From Taenia hydatigena (lineage: Eukaryota; Platyhelminthes; Cestoda; Cyclophyllidea; Taeniidae), in NCBI GenBank assembly GCA_036345935.2, contig JADWOT020000010.1, positions 5,345,417 through 5,409,416 on the forward strand: a DNA stretch of 64,000 nucleotides. Reading direction: 5' to 3'. The notes under the pieces were generated by a model. The model had not been told where the DNA came from and did not search any database. It saw only the letters and a program-made list of their open reading frames with translations. Below are positions 1 through 12,149 of the stretch, in pieces. The position numbers were made by a program, and so were the translations under genes. Every line of letters begins with the position of its first letter. Positions within the stretch are counted from its first letter, which is position 1.

Positions 1-394
1 TATTAGACTAGCGCTGACTATCATTGATTAAACGAAGATACGTTTGGGTACAGAGCCATCATGATACGCTCCTTTTTCTCTTTGTGTCATAAGCCATCAT
101 ATCTGGTCCAGTAGTGCCTCTGTGTTTATAAATACGCTCATTACTTGGATTGTGAAGCTCTGTTCTTATTGAAAAACTTTAGTTGGGATTGAGTACAATG
201 TTAACAAATCAAATATAGCCAATAAAAGGCAATTCAATGCGCAGAAGGCTGCGCCGCTCTTAGCGCAGTAAAACAGTGCAGTTCAGCATCGTTCACAGTA
301 GTTGATAATGCTCTTTGCTTTTAAGGTGCTCGCAAAAGTAGAATTTAGGGTGCAAAGAATTCCAATTTTTACATTATGTGCAGGAGGTCAATGT
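1..394. other. no recognisable gene
   Basis: AT-rich single-copy-looking sequence. No open frame of 60 codons or more and no RNA gene or repeat was recognised. It leads into the minisatellite to the right. Confidence 0.5.
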
Positions 395-1615
395 TAGCGT
401 TTTTAAAGACATGAAATGGACAAAGGAGAGGTAAATTAGTTTCCCAAATTCGACAATCATAAAATGGAGTCCAGGCAGAAGCAAATTAATGTCACCAATT
501 TGAAAGGGGTGAAATGATCTCAAGTGAGGAGAAAATTGAATTCATAAATTTAAAATGGGCAAAACTGGCGCAAAACAAAGAAGTGAATTGCCTTCACTAT
601 CTCAAGAGGCATAAAATGGGGCCAAATCGGTGATAATTTGGTTTCACTTTGTGATTTTAAACATAGGCAAAAAATGGATGGATTTCCTCATATCGGGAGG
701 CATGAAGCGGAGCCAAAGAAAATGGCAATCAATATCATAAAGTCGAGTTCCATAATTAGAGCCATGGAAGAAGCAATTAGGCTTTAGCAGTTCGGAAAGC
801 GTGAAATGGAGACAAAGGAAATGGAATTAATTTACAATGCGGAAACATGTAAAGTGGATCCGAAGAAAGGAAATTAAAATTCACGTAGTTGAAACGCGTG
901 ATATGGAGCCGAAGAAGACTAAATTGATTTCACAAATTCAAAGTAGATAAAATAGGTCTGAAGGAGAAATAATTGATTCCTCGAATTTGAAATGCATGAA
1001 ATGGGGAGAAAGGAGACGATATTGAATTACAATGTCTCAATGAATGGAAATTGAATCGGATAAGGAAAAATTAATTTTATGGAGTCAAAGGTCAAAAATC
1101 GAGCCGATGGAGTCAAAATGATTTAAGAAATGCTTCAAGGGTGAAAACGAATTAAATGGACTAAAATTGATTCACAATTTCGTAATACATGAAATACGTT
1201 TGAAAGCAAAAATCACATGGATGGAAAGAAAGATATTTAGCAATACGGAATGTACGAAATGGAGTCGAATGATGTTACTTTGATTTTTCAAAGGCGAAAT
1301 GCATGAAATGGAACCCAACAGAAGAAAGTGTTTTTATAAAGCATAGAATGAAGTCAAATGAATTAATACTAATTTCGCGATTTTGAAAAGTATGAGATGG
1401 AAACAAAGGAGGGAAGTGAATTTTTCAATGCAAAATGCGAGTAATGAACCCGACGTAGACGTAATTGAATTCACACCGTCGAAGAGCGCAAAATGAAGCC
1501 GATTGAGTCGAAACTAAATGTGCAATGTCAAAAAGTCCGAAATAGAAACAAAGGAGGGAAGATGGATTCTGTAATACGAAATGTATGTAAGGGAGATGAC
1601 TGAAGCGAAATTCAT
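395..1615. repeat. degenerate ~50-bp minisatellite
   Basis: A block recurs roughly every 48-53 bp with the core CATGAAATGGAGCCAAAGGA, followed by an AAATTAATT-like stretch and TTCACAAATTCGAAA. More than twenty units can be followed to about 1.6 kb. Units differ by many substitutions and small indels, so this is an old array. Units 1-5, in the same order, recur at 44219-44500. No coding capacity was seen in the repeat. Confidence 0.8.
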
Positions 1616-4600
1616 TTCGCGATGCTAACATCGCTGGCATGATATGCAGACTATGCCATGGCGCCACAGTCCTTTCGTATGTCTGCTGCATCTTCGTACC
1701 ATTGTTAAAAGAGGAAAAGCTTGACTTGATGTCGCTCAATGCGCGATGATTCCTGCTAACATTCTAGGCCTCCATGACACAAGGTACTGGCTGAACTTGC
1801 AAAAGGCTTTGATTCTGGTAACAGTCTTGTGCCAACTAGAAGGGTGCCGGACGAATATTTGCGGAGATCAATCCAGAGCAGATTATCGGGTTTATGAGCA
1901 TCGCGAAACTTCTCAAAATTTGTTTAAAATGCGCTTTAAGCGACCTACCGATAAAACGGACAAAGCATTTGTTCCTTCACTTTAATGGCACTAGAATTCA
2001 ATGCATCACGTCTCAGTGCATGCTAGTAAGCCTTAGTGGATGACAACTTTCGCTTTAAAGGCAATTGGACTTCGTGTCCATCTCAATGAAAGGACGTTTT
2101 ACATTCAATACTCGTTTCACAAATGGTCCAAGCTCTCAATGCCTTCACAGTGGTGGGAACCATGTCAACTTTCTCTCATCACGAAGAGCTGCACTCAGTG
2201 TGTGTTTCATTCAAGTTACGTCGAGTCACTTCGCCAACGCGCATGCCACTTGTGAGGAACCGACAATGTTGATGCATACACAAGTAGAAATTCAACTGCG
2301 TTCAGTCGCCTTTACAAGCACAACAAGGTAGTGGGGTTGATTTTTAATCCAGTGCTGGAAATCTTTTGTGATAAGCGCTACAACTAAAAATATCCTTTTT
2401 GATTGTATGCAGTGTAATCACCAGGACGTAGAAGTACTCTACCTAGAAAGTCAATTTAGAAATGTCATCTGTAGACAAACATTCACTTTACTTCGCTGGA
2501 CAGACCTGTGCATTGAATGTGCTTAAATCGCTTCCCTTCATTTTGGAATCCATGTGCAGGCCCGGGTAACGTGTGATTTTTTATTTTCTCACTGAATGCT
2601 AAGGACGGAGATGCATCAGGTGTGATCAACGCTTCAAATATTTATGCCATTTTCTGCGTTGTGTGCATCCCAAATCACATTTTTTCCAAGCTGCCTAAAA
2701 TGCACGCACCTGTAAAATTTTGTCGCGTAGTATTTATACGGCTATTTGATAACTTCAAAATATTTAGTCACCTTAACAGCGAGCAACTCGGAGGAGGCAA
2801 AGAGTCCTTAATTTTCGTCAGCATTAAACTGGTGTTTGTTTGGATGCTGCCTTTGACTTCAAATCCGCCTCGACCTTCACTACAATTTCAGGCCGCCTGG
2901 GGATATGGCCTCTGAATTGAGGTCAACGAGTAATCCTGACGCTGTGACGTGCTAAGTTTGAAAACCGATGAGCTCCTTCTAAACCACCAGTTTGTCTACT
3001 CAAGTCGCGATCACTCAACGCCTCTTCGATATTCGAATCGCACTTCGAACCAGTCCGCCTCAGCAGTGCTGCATTCTCTGTAGTCGTTAGATCAGTTCTT
3101 GACTTCTTCAGCAGCTTTTTAGTTGAAGTCTGCTTCGTTCACTCCCTAAACACTTTTATACGCCTCGGAAATATCGACCCAAAGGCTTATTGTCAGTCAT
3201 GCTAAATGAAAGGCTAATTGAAGAGTCAGAATAAATAACTGAACAAAAAGTGACTTAGTGCTAGGGGTGGCGTGGCATTCTCTTCCCCTTCCATTGTACT
3301 GCTTCTCTCGTTTCATTCCTTTAGTTGGGCTGCAAATATAGTCGTTGCCTCAGATACGAGAAACAATGAAGAGGCGACTGCAGTGATTAACTGCTCACTG
3401 AGTGCAGCCACGGTAATTCTGACAATTATTTCAATGCTATTGCATGCAGAAGTAATCGAGGAAGTAGATGATGACCACAAAACCCTCGTTTACAGGCACC
3501 AGAACTATGGTAAAGCAATAAGAAAAACAAGCAACCACGTAAACATGCTGGACGTTAATTCCGACAGTCGCTGCCCACTTTTTCCTTCTGCAGTAACGGA
3601 TGCTTTGCTATAGATGTCTTGCAAACCAGAATTCTAATACGTAAGCGTGCGCGGAAATGAGGACAAACGAAGAATCTGGCGCTTTTGGTTCCTTTGAATA
3701 TGTGTGCATCGAATTGCGTCTCCTTTCGTCGATATGTGACCACACTTATTAGTGCTCTCAAGACGAATTCTCAAAAATGCATTAATTTTGACAACCGTGA
3801 ATGCACAAGAGCGCTTTTGATTGTAAAACTGCTCGATTAGCAAACTATTTCTCTAAGCTTTTTACGCAGATATTCTCCAAAGGCAAGTAGGCTAATTAAC
3901 CATGCAAAATCTTATGCTGTCTGCCGGTAAAATTAGCTCATCCTTACCCACAAATGTTAATCCAAACAATATTTCATGCTATTTTGACGTGATGAGACAA
4001 TGAGCGCAAAAATGTGGTGTTGCATAAAAGGGCGTGGAAGTATAGGTGGCCAGATTACCGGTTCCTTTTAGAAAATTAGAAAAGAAAGGCGGCGATTTGA
4101 CGCTCATCATGCCTTTTACTACTTATCTATGCCCACCTAGCCTATCATTAATTCCTTACTCTTCGTCTTATCAAATTACCATCACATGTGGTACCATAAG
4201 TTGAACACTGAAGTGAGCATGTTGCAGCCAAGTTCCAACCAAAAAATGGCAGAAGAGGGACTTCTATTAATCGTGGGAGCGCTATGTTCGGCAATGCTTA
4301 GGACGCCACCTCTCAGAGCTTTACAGGAGAACGAGGTAGAAAACACATACCTGAACGGATTCGGACACCCCATATCCATGCCTATCTCTTTTATTCCTTC
4401 GGAGATAAGTAAACGCTCGTGGCGTGGCTGAAATTTGGGCGCCTGTGTGGGGTGCAACGACCTCCAGCCGGAACTGAATTGGTCTCTTTATCCCTACAAT
4501 CGAATAACTAATGTCTTCTGGTAGAGAAAAGTAATGAAGCGTTTAAATCGACCTCGCGTATATTAGGCCGTATCTGCGACAGGCTATTACCTCAAATACA

Positions 4601-6840
4601 AGTTGAGGTTTTAATTTCGCCCTCCTAATCCTAAGCTAGACATGGGGACCAACTTGCCAAATGTGTTGGTTTCATTAACAACCACAGCCAACTTCGATGG
4701 ATTACAAGGAAGTCTTTGTAGAAGTGCAATAGGGCAAAAAAACATCGGGAAAAGCGGCGGTCCATTAGATCTGAATTCCTTCTGCAATACTTTGCCACAG
4801 GGTTTGGCGTGCGACAAAAGGCATTATGCTCTGTGAGATTCCTCAAACACCCTTGTTCCTCGCACTTTACGGAACGAACGTTGTACCTCTTCAGGGTCAA
4901 TTTATTATAGAGAAAGAGGATGCCACTTTGCTAAGTTCAAGCAGCAATCCGTAGGAATCAAAAGGAGAATAGCGGGAGCAACATCTACAAATTCAAATCT
5001 GCACCCACAGTTTTAAATACACTGTGGGCGTAAAGGCCAAGTATCTATGTTATGACGCAAGTCCAGCGATTCGCTAATCGACGCAGTTGAGCGATCCAAA
5101 CCCCCTTGCAGGTAGCGTTACAAGCATAATCACAATACAAGCAGCCACATCTAAAATAGCTTCGTGTACACATGGTGGAGGCTGGGGCTATATTGCCCAA
5201 AGGCTTCTTTTAAACATATCATTACAGGGCCTATTTATTTGCAGAAATTAGTCAGGAATATCAGAAGCACAACAACCAAGCAAAATTGCCTTGAATTTTC
5301 AGGTATTTTGTAACATAGCATACGGAATTGTTATGTATTTCTGATCCGTTCATAACCTTTCCTCTTGGTTATCATTATGTGGCTAAAGTCTTCGGCTATG
5401 CAGGATAGAGATTTGTTTCTACCCCTGCCGCTTTAACTCGAGCCAGCCACCTGCAGTGCGATGCACGACAGCGATTCAGACATCCAATGCCGCCAGCGGA
5501 CAGTGAGTCTGCAGTTGCAACCCAACTACTTTACGTCATTTTTAGGCCCCAGCAGTGCCAGCCAAACAATAACAGCTCGTTGACCGAGCTACATCGATAC
5601 TCACCATACAAAAATGCAAGGACCGATGAACGGTGGCGTTCGTCTACACACTTCGAGCCCGCTGCCTCCAAGCGCCTTGCCCTATATTCTTTTTTTCGTT
5701 TTTCTGCCAAATACAGCATGTTCCAGTAAAGTAACCTAATCGTCGTCAACCATTACACATTACCTACACATAACCTCTCTGATTTGTCCATTTACTGCCA
5801 CCACTTTCCCGTTGTCTGTAGTAGTGTTTCATTTACTAACTAGCTTACCAGTAGTATCTCTCTTCAATGCCACGTCTTTGATGTTATGCCAATATTAATT
5901 GCACCGCACCGCGGGTACACATTTGGACTAATTATTAGGCAGGCTGCTTAATGCTTTAATGGATGAAAAGAACCCGATCGACCAATTAGATGTTTACCAG
6001 ATTCACTTTCGGTTAGTTTTTAATATTTTGCTGCTGCTTATCTTACCACAGATCTATCGAGTTGTAGCCTTTCCTGAACGTTTACACGTCCTTCTGCTAG
6101 ATGGAAGACGGGGGTGTCTGCTATGAGTAAATAAGGCATTTGCAGCAATGTTCTTGGATACCTTCATTGCGTTTTATGATACAGTCAATAGAGAATTGAT
6201 TTACTCCTGCCTACAAGGTACATTGAAAGGCCATAATTATCACAGCATTAGCTGAACAGTAGCCTTTCTTCTTAGCACCAAATTTTGACAACTGGAAATA
6301 GAAGTGGGATTAATTGGGGCCACTGAATTATTCGCTACAGTCATCAATGCTCAACATTGCCCTAAACGGATTAAACGCCTAAGAATTCGCCATCACTGCA
6401 CAGATCAGATCAATGAAACCAAGGGTTCCGCTCAGTTGTGGGTGCGCTCAAATCGAGCTCTATTGTGAGTAACATTTGCAACAGGGTGAGAATTTATGCC
6501 ATTTTGTATCTTGCTGCACACTGACCGAGTTATCACATCTGCAGAACTAACTCGCTCATAAATCATGCCTAGCGTGAATAAATTAACTACTCTAATGGAT
6601 TATTGGAAGTAATGCGTTGTCTACGGCTCAAAGTTTGGTCAAACCTAACGGTGTAAAGGCCTGAAAATGCAGATAGGACCTTTTTGGTAAATAATTAACT
6701 ATCTCGACTAATTTGCCAGCTGGATAGAACGCAGCGCCTTTTATTTCCGTCCGTTTAGTCGGTTGATACCACGACCAGATGTACTTTAATCGCGACACAG
6801 CTGCATACAATAAGTCGGCGTAAGGCCACGTCTAACGCGT
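1616..6840. other. unassigned intergenic or intronic DNA
   Basis: No gene was recognised in this 5.2 kb. The longest open frames (for example 1746-1985 plus, 79 codons from ATG; 3272-3613 plus, 113 codons but only from GTG; 4182-4457 minus) have no recognisable domain and no promoter or poly(A) context. A pyrimidine-rich tract ending in CATTCCTTTAG at about 3325 looks like a splice acceptor, but no partner exon was identified, so no exon is called. Confidence 0.4.
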
Positions 6841-6844
6841 GACC

Positions 6845-6905
6845 GTGGTGCGTTCACGGCGTGTCTGCTGGTCAACCAGCTATCACGGCGCGTGCAACGC
6901 ACCGC
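6845..6905. repeat. GC-rich imperfect fold-back palindrome
   Basis: The centre CTGGTCAACCAG is a near-perfect palindrome. The arms outside it, GGTGCGTTCACGGCGTG on the left and CACGGCGCGTGCAACGCACC on the right, are imperfect reverse complements. Weaker symmetry continues outward. The element is much richer in CpG than its AT-rich surroundings. It resembles a short non-autonomous fold-back or MITE, but no clear target-site duplication was found. Confidence 0.5.
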
Positions 6906-7440
6906 GTCTTAAATCACTCACACCCATTTGCAAATCAATGCTTCTGCCTTCATTCATAGATGCGTTTTCCATTCAGAATTAGCAACCATGCTTAAAAGGT
7001 TATGGTTAGAAGATAAATTCGACATCGAACTGACTGTGCACGACTGTTCTGCATAAGTCATGCCGAATGCAAATATTTGAGTAAGTGTTTACGGTCGCGC
7101 ACAAACTTCTGAGCGAAATACTTCCTAATGAAGTTAATGCCTTACGCACGCTTCATCTGCCCATGTCTAACTCCTCTGCACTGCCACGATTCGCAGCGAG
7201 GGCATTAACTATGTTTTACGGTTTATGGTTTCCTTAGATGTAGACAAGATGGCGTCGATGTGGGCTCATGGCGAATCCCCGCAAAAATATTAAGATGCGA
7301 CTTGTAATCAGATATCGTGGTATTCGCAGTATCCTCTAATTATTATTTGGTTCTGTGTAGCATCAAATAATATTCTCATTGATTAAAAGCGCAATCAAAA
7401 TAAGAATTTTACCTGTCGATTCACCTCTGGTGCAGGGCTA
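6906..7440. other. no recognisable gene
   Basis: AT-rich DNA without a long open frame, RNA gene or repeat that I could identify. Confidence 0.4.
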
Positions 7441-7600
7441 TTTTTGTCTGTTTTGTGCTTAGAATCCGGGCCTGATGAGCTACGGCTAGTTAATCCGTCA
7501 TTCGGGTGCTTTATGCAGTAAATGCTGGCTTTACTACTGGCCCGTGCTAGCAGGCATTCTTTCATAGTCCAAGAGGTTTCTCAGCCTTGTGTGATTGACC
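7441..7600. repeat. dispersed duplicate (partner at 40.1 kb)
   Basis: This segment aligns without large gaps with 40120-40283, sharing blocks such as GAATCCGGGCCTGAT and CATTCTTTCATAGT. Both copies are in the same orientation. Neither has a conserved open frame. It is a two-copy dispersed repeat of unknown type. Confidence 0.7.
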
Positions 7601-8360
7601 TCTTCGAATCAGGTGCTTGTGATTCAATGAAGGGCACGTGGCGCGGGATGTCTGTCAGTGTCGTCTGGCGTGAGCTTTAGGACAGCATACCTTGTACTTG
7701 AATTCGTAGGAGCAGGCAGCACTTGCTTTTGTGCTTTCATAGCTTGCTGGAAAGTCGTGCATCGTAGGGCATGCGAAGGATGTGGAAGAGAATGAGAAGT
7801 CCACTGTTGCTAATGCATTCTAAAATAAAAGTACTGCCAATTCCAGAATGCTTCCCCTATGTTTCTTTTGCAGCTAAAGCTCTTCTGACGTATGAAGCAG
7901 GTTAAGGAAATCGAGGCATAATTGGGTAAAGAAATTGTCAAGTCATTCATGAAGATTGCGATAGAACTAGCGATGTTGTATTTTAGGCCAATTGTTACCA
8001 TGCACCAGGAAGAACAGTGGAGGCAGTTACAATGCTTTTGATGCATAGTAAGGCAGTGCTTTGCACAAATGTGATTATTTCATAATGCGATATGGCCAAG
8101 CCTCATTTGAAAGCGATGGGCAACTGCTCTAAAAAATACATCCTCAAAGCAATGTACCTATCAAACTCGTGATGACAGACATTCATTAGTTTATTCTGCA
8201 TGTTACCATCCAGCAGACAGAAGCCAAATCCTTGTCCCTAAAATGTGATGGAAATGAAAAATCGCATAATCAGACGTACTGCACTTTCAAATATCGCACG
8301 ATGTTTACATGTGCGATCACAATGCGCTAAAAGGTGGAATCGAAGTAAAGAATCAACGGA
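7601..8360. other. no recognisable gene
   Basis: A 78-codon minus-strand frame at 7810-8046 has no recognisable motif. Nothing else was identified before the tryptophan-rich copy 1. Confidence 0.35.
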
Positions 8361-8491
8361 ATGAAGTGGACAATTAGGAGCTCAGACTTACCTATCAAAA
8401 CTAATGTCGCATCAATTTCTGCATCTCGTTCAACCTTGCTTAGTTTCAAATACCTCTGTTGCATTTTCAAGGAAATCGAGACATCGCTTCA

Positions 8492-8894
8492 TATAAAAGC
8501 CACGTGGTTGTCGTGGTGTGGGGAAGTTGACCATGTTTGTATCCGTGGAAGTGGGCACCGTGGGGAGAGGTTGTGAAGGGATCGGAATGTGAACAGAAGT
8601 GGGCATTGTGGTCTGTGCAGAAGCAGCACTGTTGGTGGCCGTGTGAGTGGTCGTGGAAGCAGAAGCCGGAATGGTGGTCACCATGCGCGCGACCGTGGGG
8701 ATGGTCGCAGCAATGGTGGTAGACAGCGACCACCACCAAAATTATGCTTACACTGGGGCTTGTGAAGAAGCCGCCATATGTCATGGAGGTGAAGGAGCTA
8801 GTCGACTGTGTGCATGCCCTTCTCTACTTTTCTCTCGCTTTGGACGCGCAAATAATGCTATTATTCCCGTTCATTGCTTCAAGTGCTTAATAAA
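8492..8894 (+). pseudogene. tryptophan-rich small-protein gene, copy 1 (broken)
   Basis: First of four copies of a short Trp-rich gene. A TATAAAA box (8492) precedes a frame at 8537-8722 that encodes PWKWAPW, KQHCWWPCEW and the family ending GWSQQWW before TAG. Compared with copies 2 and 4, about 40 nt between TATA and the coding region are missing, so the conserved ATG is gone. One conserved Trp codon is TGA (near 8528-8530). The distal promoter block GGACAATTAGGAG is displaced about 120 nt upstream. The 3-prime flank still matches copy 4 as far as AATAAA at 8889-8894. It is therefore a decayed paralogue. The reverse strand is also open and would read His/Cys-rich, which follows from the base composition. 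Confidence 0.7.
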
Positions 8895-8989
8895 TGAATA
8901 GGCAACCGTGTGTCAGCTTACGCTAAGAGCTCCTCTTCAGTGTTTCAATGTTGTCTATGCGGATTCATTAGCAAATTTATGCCGAGTTA

Positions 8990-9660
8990 ATTTTTTCCCT
9001 TAGTATTATTTCGTTCGGTTATTATGGAGTTTCTCTACATTATGCATTTATACTTCTTGTGTTTTTGTATGACAGTCTTTAGAACACTTCTGTTCATGCG
9101 TCAAATGGCGTTAATAAGCTACATTCAGAATAGGTTGCGCAAGCCATAAACATGAGCAACATTATCGACTTTGTAACTGTGCAGTGTTGTAAGCTAGAGC
9201 CAAACTTATCGGGACTGGATAAATTCCTTAGGAAGCCTTGCTAAGATATCTAGCTTAATAATCCGACTGCCTTTACTGATTCCCAGCAACTTTTTTTGAT
9301 TAACGATGCGAACTGAGAAACTTCGTTTTGATAAAAATTACCGGATCAAATGAGCGCATACACTTGTATTTTTTCTAAATCCACATATCATTGTGTTATG
9401 AGGCTCATTCACTGTCTGGATATTGATGAGGGTACTCACTCCTCCTAAAATTAGCACCTATCCGTGTATCTGACACTTTACGATCTGTTTCGAGTTCCAT
9501 TTTCCAGTGTTAGCTGAATACGTGCGACTTCGTTTCCTCGGCCAACCATCATTTCCCTACCACGTCACTTCAGTCACTCACACCATGAACGTCCATTTGG
9601 CATTGGTGGATATGATTTGAATATATCTGTTACGCAAACTACTCTTCATTCGGTTTCAGG
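8990..9660. repeat. duplicated flank, copy 1 of 3
   Basis: The segment downstream of Trp-rich copy 1 aligns with 12150-12790 and 50840-51430. Shared landmarks are TTTCTCTACATTATGCA, the GGAAGC..TGCTAAGAT block and the AGAAACTTCGT block, in the same order. It lies directly 3-prime of two Trp-rich copies, so gene and flank were duplicated together. No conserved coding frame was seen. Confidence 0.7.
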
Positions 9661-10090
9661 CCTATGGAGGATGGCGGACGAAGGGAAGATAAACCGCAGC
9701 AGTTTTACGGCTAACGTAAGCTGTTGAAATGGCGTACTAAAAGTCCAAAGCCAATCACCTTGGCGTAGCTTTCTATGAATTTTGTGCAGCCGCAAAGAGT
9801 TTGGCACCTGTACATCCTATCGCGCAGTTCAACAGCAGGAATCTTGCTTATTATTCCAGTTTGCACAAGTTATTCTGGAAGCACACTGATAGCGCCTTTT
9901 TCACGTAAACAGGAGTGTTACGAAGTCTGCCAACCAAAAGTACCGGAAAGAATAAGTGTATAATAAAGGTAAACCCATAAATATAAAGAAAATTCTAACA
10001 TCCATTTAAAGATGCTGATCCATCTTAAATAGTTAATGATGAAACGCAGAAGTAAAACCCGGTTTAAGTTGGAGCACAGGTATCGAATTA
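9661..10090. other. no recognisable gene
   Basis: A 62-codon frame at 9775-9963 (ATG) has no recognisable motif. A block GTTACGAAGTCTGCCAA near 9916 recurs as GTTACGAGGTCTGCCAT near 50810, a further piece of the duplicated flank. Confidence 0.4.
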
Positions 10091-10096
10091 TTTATT
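10091..10096 (-). terminator. poly(A) signal of Trp-rich copy 2
   Basis: AATAAA on the minus strand, about 130 nt after the copy 2 stop codon. It is at the position equivalent to AATAAA in copies 1 and 4, within a similar 3-prime flank. Confidence 0.6.
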
Positions 10097-10223
10097 AAGC
10101 CGTTACAAGCAACAAACAAAAATAATGGGATTTGTTGCACGTTCATAACAAGAGGAAAGTAGAGGAAGGCGTGCACATCACCAACTAGGTCGGTGTGGGC
10201 ACACCCACTGTGGTGGTTGCTGT

Positions 10224-10385
10224 TTACCACCATTGCTGCCACCATCCCCACGGCTGGCCACACGGCGACCACCATTGTGGCTTCTGCTCACACCACCACT
10301 CACACGGCGACCAATAGTGCGGCTTCTGTTCAGACCACAATGCCCACTTCCACGGATGCGAATATGGCCAACTTCCCCACTCCAT
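10224..10385 (-). CDS. tryptophan-rich small protein, copy 2 (intact)
   Basis: Predicted 53-residue protein with 15 tryptophans (28 percent), three cysteines and no evident signal peptide or membrane helix. Two near-repeats, EQKPHYWSPCEWW and EQKPQWWSPCGQPWGWW, follow an N-terminal PWKWALW. It ends QQWW. An ATG further upstream (10424) is in frame but only about 20 nt from the TATA box, probably too close to be in the mRNA. The ATG at 10385 matches the start position of copy 4, so I chose it. TATAAAA (10441-10447) lies about 60 nt upstream and AATAAA (10091) downstream, giving a complete short single-exon unit. Function is unknown and I do not recognise the family. Codon differences from copy 4 are mostly replacements, yet every shared Trp is kept. 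All six frames are fairly open because of composition, so expression evidence would matter. Confidence 0.55.
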   Translation of the reverse strand: MEWGSWPYSHPWKWALWSEQKPHYWSPCEWWCEQKPQWWSPCGQPWGWWQQWW

Positions 10386-10440
10386 TTCTTCCACTGTCTC
10401 TGCTTTCTTTAGACTAGCCTGCATGGCGACGTGTGCCTGC

Positions 10441-10473
10441 TTTTATACCAGTCGCCTTGTCTCTAATTGTCCC
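10441..10473 (-). promoter_or_regulatory. TATA promoter of Trp-rich copy 2
   Basis: On the minus strand the block ACAATTAGAGACAAGGCGAC is followed by TGGTATAAAAGCAGGCACA. The same block precedes copies 3 and 4 with only a few changes. The TATA-to-start spacing (about 60 nt) matches copy 4. Confidence 0.65.
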
Positions 10474-10499
10474 ACGTGACCCTCGTGCTCATTGTACCT

Positions 10500-11527
10500 T
10501 TAGCTCTGCACTCTTGCTTGCCGATCTTTAACAATGCTCTCGTGGTATTCACGCTTTCAGGTGATGTTATTTGTAATGCCTGGCCTGTGAATTACAAACA
10601 AGTGACTTTGCATAGTATTTTTTCACGTAAGTGTTGAAGTTAATAAAAAGCCAGCAATTTTTATGAATGGCGACTGGCCTTGCTAATGTAGAGCTCGTAG
10701 AGTACAGGGTGGCATCAAACAGTACCAAACCGCTAAACTAGATTCATTTATGTTCCAGCGATAATTACGCCGGAAGGAAACATCCCATTAGCATCATCTG
10801 TGCAGAGACTGGTCTTTATGACACAATCTAATATGTGCGACCACAAGTAAAACGGTTCTGAGATTCTTTTTGGCTGTATTACGTCCTAGTCACACACACG
10901 ACCTCCTGGATAGTTTTCTTCAGGCGCAATTATTTGTTCATACCACTGAGACTTGCTGCATTTCTGCTCGTATATTTGGCTCTAGTCAAGTCATTCATCG
11001 GCATGCCTCGGCTGAATTTTAACCTATCGAGCGCTTGGAAGCCAACAAAATTTCAGATGCCACAGTTTAATGCACTGAGCCTTCAACAGTGTTGTGACAC
11101 ACAAGCCCACCACAAATAAGAACATCCCGCACATTCGTAAAACGGGTTGTAGAGCTATTTAATAGTTGGAGGTAATCCTTTGATAAACAAGCCAACTCAG
11201 ATAGTTAACAGGACTGTCATCCAATCTTAACTCCACCTCAAATTTATTCAAGTAATGCAATAGATATAAAAAAGACATCATAAAATTTGTGGTAGTCTTG
11301 GCAGTGCTCGATGCAATTTTGTTCCGGGAACGCTCACTTCTCAGCGCATTGAATAACTTGCCCCGCAATAGAGCGTTACTGAACAAACTGCTTTTAACAG
11401 TCTATTGGTCTGCAATGGTACAAGATCAAGTTCCAATCGCCTTTATTATTGTGCTCTTTACGAGCGGCAATATGTATATAAGGCCTTCAGTAGTGGATTC
11501 AGAGAAGCGCTAATTGCCTAGGGCAGA
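10500..11527. other. no recognisable gene
   Basis: Short open frames of 60-75 codons only (for example 10934-11119 plus), without recognisable motifs. The first part is the upstream flank of copy 2 and resembles the upstream flank of copy 4 near 29.77 kb. Confidence 0.4.
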
Positions 11528-11609
11528 ACCGCTTGACACAAATCGACTTAAACTTGGTCATGCTTAGGACCGCTTGACACAAATCGACTTAAACTTGGTC
11601 ATGCTTAGG
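11528..11609. repeat. 41-bp perfect tandem duplication
   Basis: A 41-bp unit beginning ACCGCTTGACACAAATCGAC occurs twice back to back without a mismatch, followed by the first five bases of a third unit. The identity shows a recent event, unlike the old repeats around it. Confidence 0.9.
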
Positions 11610-11874
11610 ACCGCATGCAGGCATGTGCACCGAGTGCTTGCAGATGACATCGTTTGATGGATCACGAAGTAGTTTTTAATAGGTATAGCGTGCATAAATG
11701 TGTGACATCTACAATCATTTTTCGAAATCGCGACCAAAAGCAAATCTGTTTTGTGCCATCACTTCGGATAGATTTATTATGCATAACGCCAACACGGTGG
11801 TAAAGCAGGTGAGTAGAGCCAAAGGTACAATGAGGACGAGGATCATGTGGGACAATTAGAGACAAGGCGACTGG

Positions 11875-12098
11875 TATATAAGCAGGCACACTTCGCCATG
11901 CAGGCCAGTCTAAAGAAAGCAGAGACAATCGAAGAAATAGAGTAAAGAAGTTGGCCATATTCGCACCCGTGGAAGTGGGCATTGCGGTCTGAGCAGAAGC
12001 CGCAATATTGGTTGCCGTGTGAGTGGTCGTATGAGCAGAAGCCGCAATGGTGGTCTCCGTGTGGCCAGCCGTGGGGATGGTCGCAGCAATGGTGGTAA
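11875..12098 (+). pseudogene. tryptophan-rich small-protein gene, copy 3 (broken)
   Basis: Promoter block and TATATAA (11875-11881) are well preserved, nearly identical to copy 4. A frame from ATG 11898 is closed by TAA at 11943-11945, where copies 2 and 4 have a Trp codon or its neighbour. The start codon conserved in copies 2 and 4 is ATA here. Beyond the stop the frame is open again to TAA at 12096 and reads PWKWAL, EQKPQWWSPCGQPWGW and the family ending SQQWW. The 3-prime flank is joined about 25 nt after the stop to sequence that lies further downstream in copy 1, so the AATAAA region is deleted. Judged a pseudogene. Confidence 0.7.
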
Positions 12099-12149
12099 AC
12101 AGCAACCACCGGGCTTTCCTTTAGTGTTTTGTTGTTGGCTATTTAGGAT

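Noticed and set aside
3272..3613. 113-codon frame with a signal-peptide-like start
   Set aside because: It starts only at GTG, and its hydrophobic start is a pyrimidine tract ending in TTTAG that looks more like a splice acceptor; no homologue or poly(A) context.
11662..12105. 147-codon Thr/Ala-rich minus frame
   Set aside because: Antisense to Trp-rich copy 3; repeats of ACC and GCC arise from the TGG-rich sense strand.
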